From Pempheris klunzingeri (taxonomy: Eukaryota > Chordata > Actinopteri > Acropomatiformes > Pempheridae), in NCBI RefSeq assembly GCF_042242105.1, contig NC_092035.1:8659477-8723476 (forward strand): 64,000 nucleotides of DNA, written 5' to 3'. The notes beneath the pieces are model-generated. The model was not told where the DNA came from. It was given only the letters and a program-made list of their open reading frames with translations, and searched no databases. A program made the translations under genes and the position numbers. Position 1 is the stretch's first letter; the number at the start of each line of letters is the position of its first letter. Of the stretch, positions 50,068-60,462 are shown in pieces.

Positions 50068-52320
50068 ATTATCATCTTACAGAACTTGTCGTATGCTTTT
50101 TATTTAATTGAAAGTAAATCCAACTCAAATGTCACATATCACACTAGTCTTGTATCCTATTCACTGTTCTCTTAAAGTAAATCTCATTCCCCCACAAGTA
50201 GAAATCTGACATTTAGAAATATTATTGGGGGACAGCTTCTCAGAGTAAGGACGCTGTGAAGCTGAAACACATGTAATGACATAGTCACACCCATGTCATT
50301 GTAGCACCAGCACACACTTAAAACCTACTGAACCGCAAGAACCCCCTCAGAAATGTCTGCACCAAAACCTCGCCTCTAACCCTTAACTTTGCAGTCTGTC
50401 CAGATGTTGACACAGCTTGTCCTCACCACATGCACTCTCCAACTTAAATGCACCTCATAAAACAGAGAGCTTCGCTGAAAAACTTTCGCAGTGATCAGAA
50501 AATGTTAAATGAAAACTGCAAGGTGATGCAATGTTTGACTGAATGTGTGTGTCCTAAACTGGGATGAAAAGAATGTAAATGTGCATAAAGAAGCAATAAA
50601 TGACTAAATTCAGCTGTAATCCTCTAGAAGAGCCTCTTACATCAGCAATGCATGTTCTCAAAACCAAACCTGAGATGCTATCAGTGGCATTAAGGTAATA
50701 TAATGTCCAGAGAAACCTTTTCAGATACAGACAGACAGTTTTTGAAATGTTGTAAGCTCGTGTCTGAGTAAAACACAGCGGCCTGCCTCTCTCATCCAAA
50801 AGCATTAGCGCTTTCATCCATCATTATGAAGAACCAGCCCACGATGTGTGCTTTGATTCTCTGTCACACACACGTCTACACACACAGCCTGGGTTTGTGA
50901 GCGTGGGGCCGACGCTGAGACAGGTCTTGTCTCTATGTCTTATGAGCAGCTCATGAATAGACATGATGCACATGTCAGCAAAGGAGCGGGAGCAAAGACC
51001 TGGGTTGCTGCGGCATAGTTAACATGCAGGCATTTTACTGTCAGGGTGTAAACCGCAGAACAGCCAGACTGAGACAGAGGGAGCTTTGCACAAAGAAAAG
51101 AGGGCACCACTAAACTAATTAATCTCAAAGGGCTAAAACTTGAATTAAAAAGCACAGTGCAGGTTTTGGTTAGGACTTGAAAGAATAGCAGGTAACACCT
51201 ACATACTCTAAAGTGCCCACCTTAGGTGACGATTTACTCCAACTGACTCCTTGTATGCATCTTTACTGGGTGCACAGGTGTTTGCAAGCTGTCTGCCTCT
51301 GCCCATATTTTTCTCTGGTTATTTTATGCCATTTTCTTATTTTAACTCAGCATTGTACTGACATCTGCTGGTCAGATGTTACATGACCGATCTCTACAAA
51401 CTACCATGTCTTTCCACATAAAATCAAACCTTGCAATAGTGACAGCACATTTAATTTTATATTTAAACATTTTCTCTGTAAAAATCATTTCACCTGTCAA
51501 CAGAAAAAGTGGGTAGTCTGCCTGAGCAACAACCAGGGCTGGAAAAAAGCATTAAAAGAGCATCAAAACAAAATCCAAAGACCACCAGTGACATCACTGG
51601 AAACATTACAGCAATTTAGCAACGAAATAAACCAAAAGCAGGATCTGACGACCACAATTAGGACTCTTCACCAGGGTCAAACTACACTCCAGGAATACCA
51701 TTATAGTTTATGGCACATTATATGGCAATGTGCCATATGATAAGATTAGTTCTGATGTAATGGAACAAGCAATACCAGATGATTCAGGTAAATTACCTTG
51801 ATAAACCAAACCAGAATAAAAGATGATTTGACACACAAATTTGACTTATTGATGGATACCCAAACTCATGTTCCTTTATCAAAATAGTATGTGCAGCTTC
51901 TGTATCTATGAGCCAGTGCTGTGAGGACTTTTGTTCTTCTTTATAGCCTCATTGTTTCCTTTCTTATGTTTGACTTAATGTACCTTATTTAACATTCTCT
52001 CTCATATTTATTGTTCGAATGTAAGATAACAGCAGTCAAAAACAAGCTTACACAGCATTTAAGTGTGATTAAATGAGTCTCAAGTCTATTTTATGGCTCT
52101 GTTTTTAAATGATCTGACCTTGATGAATACAAATGACAGTGAGTAAAAGTAATGATTTAAGGTGATTTTCTCACTTGGTCATGATCAGTTCTTTTCTTAA
52201 ATGATATAAAGTAATTCAGTCTCAGCTCAGACTTAACATTAACCAGTACATTGATAGTTTGTGGGGTGCCGGTGGTCCTTGGCTGAAGCAAAGGTGTGTC
52301 TTTATCTGATGGATGTTTCC

Positions 52321-52327
52321 TATAAAG
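52321..52327 (+). promoter_or_regulatory. cpo: TATA box of cpo copy 1
   Basis: TATAAAG lies 69 bp before the ATG, so transcription would start around 52350 and leave a short leader of about 40 nt. The same box at the same spacing precedes copy 2. Confidence 0.6.
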
Positions 52328-52389
52328 GCTGTACAACCTGGAAGTCAGTGTAGTTCACAGTTGCGAACAGGGACTTAAACAAAGTGACG

Positions 52390-55300
52390 ATGCTTAATTC
52401 TGTGGGACTGAGCATTCTGGTGCTGCTTTCAGTGGCAGGAGCAACCACAATAGAGAGGTGAGTATTATTCTTAAAATTACAAACTGACGGATTGTGTCCG
52501 ACAGTAATTCACTAAAGGCACCTACTTTTGGATTCCTTTTTAATCCAGATTTTTATAAAGTAGTTCTCAGAGGTGGATGAGGTTAGTTTACTTAGCTAAA
52601 GTAGTAGCTAGAGACTAAAATATAAAAATACTCAATTTTGGGTAAAAGTGTTGTTTTCACAGTAATACTTAAAAGTACATAAGTATTATCAGTAAAATGT
52701 TCAAATACACTGTTGCCCATAAAGTTGGAATAATTGTTCAATAACCCCAATTTTGTTAAAGCCTGAATACACAGTCTGCAAAGATTAATTGTGGTTTCAC
52801 TGTGATATGTTTGGAAGAGTTTGATCAATAAAGTTGAGAAGATATCCACTTTATTTATCAAGAATAAATCACATTGTCACAATCATTTCATGAGAAGAGG
52901 TAAAAAACATTTTATTCCAACTTTATGGGCAACAGTGTATATCAAGGGTCATATACAATCAAAATGCATTGCCAATGTTTATATCATTATTATTATTATT
53001 ACTATTACTAGTAGTAGTAGTAGTATTTGTATTATCATCATTTATGCCTCCAACCAAATCATTATATGAATAGTTTGATATTTTAGGAAATGGCTTTTTT
53101 AGATGAGACTCAGATGAGAAAATTGACAACAAAGATGCCAAAGATTTAAAAACAATCTGTCTACCAGCAGTTTGTAAAGCTCACTGATAGACACTAACTG
53201 ATGGCTGGTGTGTGACTCTGTCTTGGCCGGAGAGCAGTGACCTTCTGAGTTCTTGATACTCTCAGGTTGCCCAACAACCTTATGTCCTTATTAAGGCAGT
53301 AACAAGCAAGATGTTAATTAGTAAGCTGTTTTTACCTTTGGACAGCTACTTTCACCTGCCTTATGCTAATCTAAGCTAACTGTCTTAGATTAGAGAGTGG
53401 CATCCATCAGATATAGCTCGACAAGAGAGCTAAAAGTACATTTCCCAAAATGTTGAACTATTCCTTTAAAGTGTAGGCGGCAGACTAACAATGTAGTTAG
53501 TCAGGGTGGACCTGGTTTTACTCCAGTGGTTCTCAACCTTTTTTTAGTGTCAAGGATACACATCAGGCCGCAGACCTGTATTTGATAGGATGTCTCAGTG
53601 CTCCGTATCTGATAAGATTTATTCCATAACTGTCTGACTGATAATTTCCTCATGTGACATCTGTTGGGGTGGGGCAGCTGTAGTTGTTAAACATAATGCA
53701 TTTCTACATATTTGCTACACAGTATAAATGTCTTCTATGATGATGACTATGATTTTAACTGCACAGATAGTTTCTCTCAATACCACCAAGGATTAGCCTT
53801 TTTATTTAAGCAGGAGATGCTTTTGTAAAATCCAACATAATGTCATTGAGGTGGGACATACGTCAGAAAACCACTGTCTCTCATGTGTCTCATGTGTGTT
53901 GGTGTGTGCAACAGAGTGGAGTATGACTACTACAAATACCATGACATGCAGGAGGTGAGAAGGCCTGATCACTGCTCTCACACACATTACTTTAACAGAT
54001 CACCACACACATACATACACCCATGTGTAATGTGTGTATTCCACCCTACAGATCGCCAACTGGATGAATCAGATGGCAAAGGATCACCCTGATGTTGTGA
54101 CTATAGTGGACTACGGAAAGACCTATGAGAAGAGGACTATTCGCTTGCTCAAAGTAATCCAACTTTTAAGCTTTTATATAATAACATGGCATATACTGAT
54201 GAGAAATTGGCATATACTAGATTGGTACTGGAGTGTATTGATGTTTTATGCTTGTTTGTGTTATATAGCAGCCCAACAAGAACCTATATGAATCTGTCTT
54301 TCAGATTGGCCTGAATACTGGAGAGAAAAAGAAAGGTATCTGGATAGACTGTGGTATACATGCAAGGGAATGGATCGCTCCGGCATTCTGTCAGTACTTT
54401 GTGAGGCAGGTAAAGGACAGTCGTCCATTTAAAACAAACATGATTTATCATTTAATTAAAGTACTTATTACATTGTTATGGTGAGGAAAAAACATCATCT
54501 CTGAGGAGGATGACATGAACTCTTATTGTAGCTGTCCTCCAACATATCTGATGGTTTTGTTTGTTCCCTAAAATCAGATCCTGCAAGCATACAAAACAGA
54601 CACAGACATGAAAACAATGATGACCAACATGGACTTCTACGTCACCCCTGTGCTCAACATGGATGGCTACATCTATTCCTGGAATAACGATACAGTCAGT
54701 GCTTGTATTTGATGGATATTTATCAAAGTACTTCCTCAAGATCTCCAACCACAGATATGAGAGAATGATAGCCTATTAAAGCGATAGAAGCTAAGTTAAA
54801 ATGAGCTATTATTGAGCTAATTGATTCTGATGCTCAACCAGGCTCAAGTACAAAATCATCTCATTTTGAAAATAAGATGAATGGAAAAGAACAGATACAA
54901 TAGCGATCTGATGACCAAAAACGTTAAGTGCCCATTTTGTTCATTATAAAGTTGAAAGAACGATCAAATCCAGCTGATTTAACTGACTAACCACTTTGAC
55001 CCATTTAGACTCGACTGTGGAGGAAGAACAGGTCACCAGGAACTTCAGGCTGCAAATGTTATGGCACTGATCTCAACCGCAACTTTGACGCCAATTGGGG
55101 CAGTGAGTCTTTGTGGTTCTGTCTTCTTATCGATACATCCCCAAGATGTCCCTGAAGCTGTCAATTTGTTAGAAAGTGTACTAAAGATCGGTCAATGTCA
55201 CAGCTGAGACATCCCGACTTTTACTTCTCAATATGGGTCAAGTCCAAAACTGCTGGATCCAAGAATTCAAATTCGTTTGAATGATAACCCTCATGATGTC

Positions 55301-57560
55301 ATAGTGATGTCATCGGGGTAGCTTGTCCCAAGCCACAGAGAACATTATAGTGCTTTTTAACTATAATATAAAGTAATATATATAATAATAATATATAAAG
55401 TATCGTCCTTTTAACTTGTCAGATATTGAACATGTCTCCAAAATGGTGCCATTGTTACTCTGTAGCTGCTATTTGAGACAACAGGGAACTGTTAGCCAAC
55501 AAGTTTGCTGTATTGATTTAAAAGATGATACTATGTCTATGTTGTGGCTACGCTGCTCCCAAGTAGTCAGAAATCATTTAATGCAACTTTAAACATACGT
55601 GTTTTAAGTACATTTATTGCTTGGTAAAAAGGTGAACGTGCTCACCTTTTGGTTGAGATGACTCCATTTCTTTTCTTTCAAAGCAATCGGGGTATCACCA
55701 GACTGCTGCTCAAATGTCTACTGCGGAAGCAGCCCTGTGTCTGAGCCCGAGGCCCAGGCTGTAACGTATTTTGTAGGAAGCCGGAAAGACGACTTCCTGT
55801 GTTTCCTCACCATCCACTCCTACGGCCAGCTGCTCCTGGTTCCCTATGGACATCCCAACGTCACCGCCTCCAACTACAATGAGCTGGTATTTACATCTAC
55901 AAACACAGTGATGCACGTTTTACATATTTCTGCAGATGAACACACAACCTTCTACATATTATCACATCACAATCCAAAATAAAAAAAGTGTATATGCATC
56001 TTTATGGCCTCCTTATCATCATCACTGCATGCTTCTACATTAATAAAAAGAATACTGTGTATTGCCATAGAAACTGAGCTTATGCAGATCATCTGTGAAA
56101 AACACTTCAGTGCACACATTTGCATTCATTTATTTCAATTTATTTATTTAATATAATTTGTTGAATATACAGTATATTTCAATGGTGCATGGCAAAACGC
56201 ATTAGGGCTTCACACAGTGCATATAAACCACACACATGACAGTATGACAGATGTCATCAACACACTCAGCGTCCAAGAGCAGTCAGTCCTCATCTGCCAA
56301 GACAAGAACAGAACAGGAGGAAGCTGTGAAACGTTGACAGTGGAAAAAGAAGGGCTGGTTGTTGTTCGGAGGGAGCCTGAGGCAGGTGATGGGCCACTGG
56401 AGCCACAATCCAGAGGGAATTATGCAGGCAGGATTATGGTCATTCGTTTCTCCAGCAAGACTTTAGCAGTGGGGAGCCGGTCCTCTCTGGTAAACCACTG
56501 AAGAGACGCCATTTTCCGTTGGCTTGGCAGGATGCAGAGTCACATCAGGCTCTCGTGGATGATGTGATGAGATTTTCAATTATGGATCACAAGTGAGTGA
56601 ACTCGGAGGAGGATTGGTTTATGAATACTGAGACTGTCTTAGCACAGAGTGTCCAGTTGTGTCGTCTTGATGAGCCTGGTGAAGGTTCGAATAGAGTGAC
56701 GCCTGACCCATACTGGATTTTTCAGACAGATAGGGGACATTATTCAAATCCACACAATTAAAACAAAATTGCACATAACATAAACAAACAATGCTGATGC
56801 AGCAGCACATCCCTCACATTTGTTTTGTGACCAATATACATACTGACTTTGTCCACCAGAGAGCACTAACAGGTTGATTCACTGTTCTGAGTGGGTGCAA
56901 AAGCTTGTCACACTTCCCCACCACAGTGTCACAGTCTCACGTGTCTGTCATGGGCAACAAGTGTGATTCCTATCATGAATTTTAAACTGTGTTTCCTGGT
57001 CTTTCCCAGTAGTCTGAGTGTGAAATCTATAGTTTCGGGTCACACAGAGCTGGTTTAGATGCTAAAAACAGGTGATCCACAGCTTCAAATGAAATGACAA
57101 TATGACAAAAGCTCGTCTTGTCCCTCAGATGAAAGTGGGTTTGGAGGCAGCTGACACCATTAAGAAGGTCCACGGCATGAACTACACTGTAGGAACCTCA
57201 CCGGATGTATTGTGTAAGTCTCAGAGACCTGAAGCAACACGATCCCGGCCCAGGTTGTGAGAGGAACAGTAACATTCATACCTTCTTTCTACAGACCCCA
57301 ACTCTGGTTCATCCAGAGACTGGGCTCGGATGCAGGGGATCCCTTTCTGCTACACCTTTGAGCTGAGAGACAAGGGGACATTCGGCTTCAAGCTTCCCGA
57401 GGATCAGATCCAGCCGACATGTGAGGAGGCCTTCAGTGGAGCCATGCACATCATCACCTACGTCCACAGCAAGACCTTTAGTGGTGCCGTGGCAACCACT
57501 GCTGTGACCCTGTGGACCCTGCTGTTAGCAGTCTGTGTCACCAGCACAAACCTGATGTGA
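52390..57560 (+). CDS. cpo: carboxypeptidase O, copy 1, complete, nine coding exons
   Basis: An M14 zinc metallocarboxypeptidase of the CPO type, which in the known family is a GPI-anchored brush-border enzyme removing acidic C-terminal residues. Exons are 52390-52457, 53915-53954, 54052-54153, 54305-54409, 54578-54694, 55009-55102, 55684-55886, 57129-57213 and 57295-57560. They total 1,080 nt and encode 359 aa (human CPO 374). All splice sites are GT-AG and in frame. Residues 1-18 form a signal peptide. Only about 30 residues separate it from the catalytic domain, so the long activation propeptide of CPA/CPB is absent, as in CPO. Zinc ligands are H89, E92 and H220. N167-R168 bind the substrate carboxylate, Y272 matches CPA Tyr248, and E294 is the catalytic glutamate in FELRD. 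R279 (SGSSRDW) sits at the specificity position, where CPA has Ile and CPB Asp. The hydrophobic C-terminus ([12 protein letters not shown]) fits a GPI signal. Confidence 0.95.
52708..52937. mobile_element. Tc1/mariner-type MITE in cpo copy 1 intron 1
   Basis: A 230-bp element bounded by TA dinucleotides, with perfect 26-bp terminal inverted repeats beginning CACTGTTGCCCATAAAGTTG. It has no transposase. The frames on both strands look alike (MINKV...) because the element is nearly palindromic, not because it codes. TA flanks and end structure suggest Tc1/mariner mobilisation. It predates the duplication, since the same element is at the same place in copy 2. Confidence 0.75.
52981..53043. repeat. 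trinucleotide repeat (ATT/AGT)
   Basis: A run of ATT then AGT units just downstream of the MITE. Its composition differs slightly in copy 2. Confidence 0.7.
53077..53475 (+). repeat. fold-back dispersed repeat in cpo copy 1 intron 1
   Basis: The left edge is GATATTTTAGGAAATGGC and the right edge the inverted ATTTCCCAAAATGTTGAACT, then ATTCCTTTAAAG. A 65-bp internal segment present in copy 2 is missing here. Confidence 0.55.
53524..53680 (+). repeat. hAT-like repeat fragment in cpo copy 1 intron 1
   Basis: It starts CAGTGGTTCTCAACCTTTTT, the common terminal sequence of hAT-type elements. No matching inverted end was found, so only a fragment is claimed. The same piece occurs in copy 2 from 61736. 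Confidence 0.4.
55887..57128 (+). other. cpo: cpo copy 1 intron 7
   Basis: A 1.2-kb intron. An open frame at 56217-56501 has no recognisable domain and is probably chance. Nothing else was recognised. Confidence 0.7.
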
Positions 57561-57639
57561 GGTGGCAAATACTACAAAGTCTATTTTTTTAATCACTGAA
57601 TATTTTGCTATAAAGAGCAATGACAACTTGACCAAAAAT

Positions 57640-57645
57640 AATAAA
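57640..57645 (+). terminator. cpo: poly(A) signal of cpo copy 1
   Basis: AATAAA lies 80 bp after the cpo stop, in an A/T-rich 3' flank. Confidence 0.6.
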
Positions 57646-57745
57646 ATCTTTAAATATGTTAAATTTTTCCTGTTTTACTGTGTTTTAAGCATTTGTCCAT
57701 TTGTTTGCTTTAAAATGGCTGATTAAAAAAAAAACGAAACTGAAG

Positions 57746-57751
57746 TTTATT
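57746..57751 (-). terminator. nudt15: candidate poly(A) signal of nudt15
   Basis: The minus strand reads AATAAA about 276 bp past the nudt15 stop and about 100 bp beyond the cpo signal, so the two transcripts end tail-to-tail without needing to overlap much. Confidence 0.4.
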
Positions 57752-58026
57752 TGTTTTGCAATTTTTCTTAAAATTTGAATGAATGCACAGCTAACAATCT
57801 GCTCTGTATGTCATGGATTCCTCATATAGAAAATGAATTCATCTTGTATTGCAATTGTAACAACCGTTTACAATATTAACAAAAATTACAGCATGTGCCA
57901 CAACAGAAAATCCTGATTTCTGAGGAAAATGCAGACATGTAATCCATCTGCTGATGTGGTTTTGAAGAGGTATGTCTGTTTTTATCTTTGGAGAAGAATA
58001 AAAGTTTCCAAATGTAAGAATTAGTG

Positions 58027-59135
58027 TCAAGGCTGAGTTTCAGTGTTTACTACTGTGTTCCTGAACGGCTGGAAGTCTTGTTGTCTCAGACATGCTAGAG
58101 GCAAGAAGAGCTGCTCCTTGGGAGGAAACTGGTCCCACTGTGTCCACGTCCAACCTGGGAGTGAGAGAAGCACACATTCTTTATAATCCTAAAGGGTGTG
58201 GGAATATTTTGTTTTCATTCAAATAAAAAGTAGTTCCACTTCACATACCCTCGTTCTTCTCTGGCTCCAGGTTCTCTGGCTCTCCTGACTGCATCTTGTC
58301 CAGCTCTCCTTGCATGAATATGGTGACATAGTGGTACTGCTCCTCCAGTCTGATGGAGTTCACCACTGAGGCAAAGCGGATGTTCACCAGACGCACCCCT
58401 GCTTCCTCCAACACCTCTCTGTGAGCGCACTCCTCCCACGTCTCTCTGTCAATTGAAATGAGTGTCACATCCACTATCACTCAATGGAGGGCAGGTCACA
58501 TGTACTGTGCACTCAGGAGCATACTTACACTTTAGCTCCTCCACTCCTCAACAAGCTGGGCTTTTATTTTGAAATACATGACCGACCTTGATGAGGGATC
58601 TCAAACTGATTACCCAGCCTCATTATCGTGCACCAAACTGTATTTAAAATATGGCAAATTAATATTTGAGCAGATGTTTTTGGGAGGCATTTGTAATAAT
58701 ACAAATTCAGAAAATGGCTTTAACTTTGCTCAACTGTATAAGAGAGTTCGGCATACTGATACCTGATTAAAAAGTTTTTGTTTTCATTTTAATTTCTATT
58801 TTTATGACGGAAAAATACATAGTCGTGAAAGGAGTAGACTGTATGCTTTGTCCCAGGAAGATGTTTTCTGACCCATACGAATGACGGCCAATGTTGAACA
58901 TTCACAGACATCTTTGCCTCACATCTATACGAAGCTAAACTGTGTCAGATTTATGAATGGGCTCTGCTAGCTAGCGACCAACCTACCCAAACTCCAAGTG
59001 GCCACCGGGGAGCTGGTGCGTCCCTTTGCCCACTGCGCCTCTCCGTTTTCCCAGGAGAACGCAGCCTGGATGGGCTGAGTCTGTCACCAGCACCCCGACC
59101 CCAACTCCTGGACGTTTCAGGGTTTTATCTGACAT
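58027..59135 (-). CDS. nudt15: NUDT15 nucleotide triphosphate diphosphatase, complete, three exons
   Basis: A cytosolic Nudix hydrolase. Mammalian NUDT15 hydrolyses (deoxy)nucleotide triphosphates, including thiopurine nucleotides, to monophosphates. Exons on the minus strand are 59135-58987, 58445-58249 and 58154-58027, giving 474 nt and 157 aa (human 164). Junctions are GT-AG and in frame. The start is the first ATG, giving [24 protein letters not shown] precedes [10 protein letters not shown]. The Nudix box is complete, running from G45 through E51, R59-E60, E63-E64 and G66, so the catalytic metal-binding glutamates are present. FASVVNS, YHYVTI and EPEKNE also match NUDT15 closely. The C-terminus is shorter than in mammals and ends differently (NTETQP). 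The residue aligned with human Arg139 is Ala136. The gene is convergent with cpo copy 1 and lies inside the duplicated unit. Confidence 0.93.
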
Positions 59136-59263
59136 CTGGTCAAACCTTCACAACGACTCATAAATGAATAGTTAGCTGAAACAGAGCTAGCTTAGCAGTG
59201 CTACACTGTGGAGTAGCTGCTCAGGAGGAACATGAGATATCCTTCTATGTACTTCCGCCTTCG
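59136..59263 (-). promoter_or_regulatory. nudt15: short nudt15 upstream segment ending at the duplication junction
   Basis: Only 128 bp lie between the nudt15 ATG and the point where the second unit begins. The 5' UTR and core promoter of this nudt15 must be here or within sequence that is a copy of the cpo upstream flank. No TATA box was seen. Confidence 0.4.
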
Positions 59264-60393
59264 CTCAGCATTGTACTGACATCTGCTGGTCAGATGTTAC
59301 ATGACCGATCTCTACAAACTACCATGTCTTTCCACATAAAATCAAACCTTGCAATAGTGACAGCACATTTAATTTTATATTTAAACATTTTCTCTGTAAA
59401 AATCATTTCACCTGTCAACAGAAAAAGTGGGTAGTCTGCCTGAGCAACAACCAGGGCTGAAAAAAAGCATTAAAAGAGCATCAAAACAAAATCCAAAGAC
59501 CACCAGTGACGTCACTGGAAACATTACAGCAATTTAGCAACGAAATAAACCAAAAGCAGGATCTGACGACCACAATTAGGACTCTTCACCAGGGTCAAAC
59601 TGCACTCCAGGAATACCATTATAGCTCCTTATTTAAAAAATGGAAAGCAGATTAGATTTGGTTCATTATGTCACACAGTCCACCTGAGCACAGATGATGT
59701 TGACCAGCTACCATCTGGTATATTATGAAGATTAAATTTTAATGCGCTTTAAATATCAAAGAGCCTATTGCTGTATGACAGTTGCTGATATGGTATGGCA
59801 ATGTGCCATATGATAAGATTAGTTCTGATGTAATGGAACAAGCAATACCAGATGATTCAGGTAAATTACCTTGATAAACCAAACCAGAATAAAAGATGAT
59901 TTGACACACAAATTTGACTTATTGATGGATACCCAAACTCATGTTCCTTTATCAAAATAGTATGTGCAGCTTCTGTATCTATGAGCCAGTGCTGTGAGGA
60001 CTTTTGTTCTTCTTTATAGCCTCATTGTTTCCTTTCTCATGTTTGACTTAATGTACCTTATTTAACATTCTCTCTCATATTTATTGTTCGAATGTAAGAT
60101 AACAGCAGTCAAAAACAAGCTTACACAGCATTTAAGTGTGATTAAATGAGTCTCAAGTCTATTTTATGGCTCTGTTTTTAAATGATCTGACCTTGATGAA
60201 TACAAATGACAGTGAGTAAAAGTAATGATTTAAGGTGATTTTCTCACTTGGTCATGATCAGTTCTTTTCTTAAATGATATAAAGTAATTCAGTCTCAGCT
60301 CAGACTAAACATTAACCAGTACATTGATAGTTTGTGGGGTGCCGGTGGTCCTTGGCTGAGGCAAAGGTGTGTCTTTATCTGATGGATGTTTCC

Positions 60394-60400
60394 TATAAAG
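60394..60400 (+). promoter_or_regulatory. cpo: TATA box of cpo copy 2
   Basis: TATAAAG lies 69 bp before the ATG, as in copy 1. The surrounding proximal promoter is nearly unchanged, so both copies are likely expressed from equivalent core promoters. Confidence 0.6.
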
Positions 60401-60462
60401 GCTGTACAACCTGGAAGTCAGTGTAGTTCACAGTTGCGAACAGGGACTTAAACAAAGTGACG

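Larger units (their letters stand above)
47191..51345. other. intergenic region between cckbr and the cpo unit
   Basis: About 4.2 kb between two divergently transcribed genes. It contains a dispersed repeat at 47598-47732 and a fold-back fragment at 50006-50067. The open frames here have no recognisable domain. It ends at the left edge of the duplicated unit. Confidence 0.6.
51346..59263 (+). repeat. tandem duplication unit, copy 1 (cpo + nudt15)
   Basis: The sequence from 51346 (CTCAGCATTGTACTGACATC) recurs from 59264 onward in the same orientation and stays near-identical, apart from several indels, to the end of the window. The unit is therefore 7,918 bp and holds all of cpo copy 1 and all of nudt15. 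Flanks left of the two starts do not match (TTATTTTAA versus TTCCGCCTTCG), which fixes the junction. Confidence 0.9.

Noticed and set aside
52592-53069. Similar MINKV open frames on both strands in cpo intron 1
   Set aside because: They come from the near-palindromic MITE at 52708-52937 and recur in copy 2; no protein family is suggested.
58215-58439. Frame on the minus strand within nudt15 exon 2
   Set aside because: Out-of-frame shadow of the Nudix domain exon.
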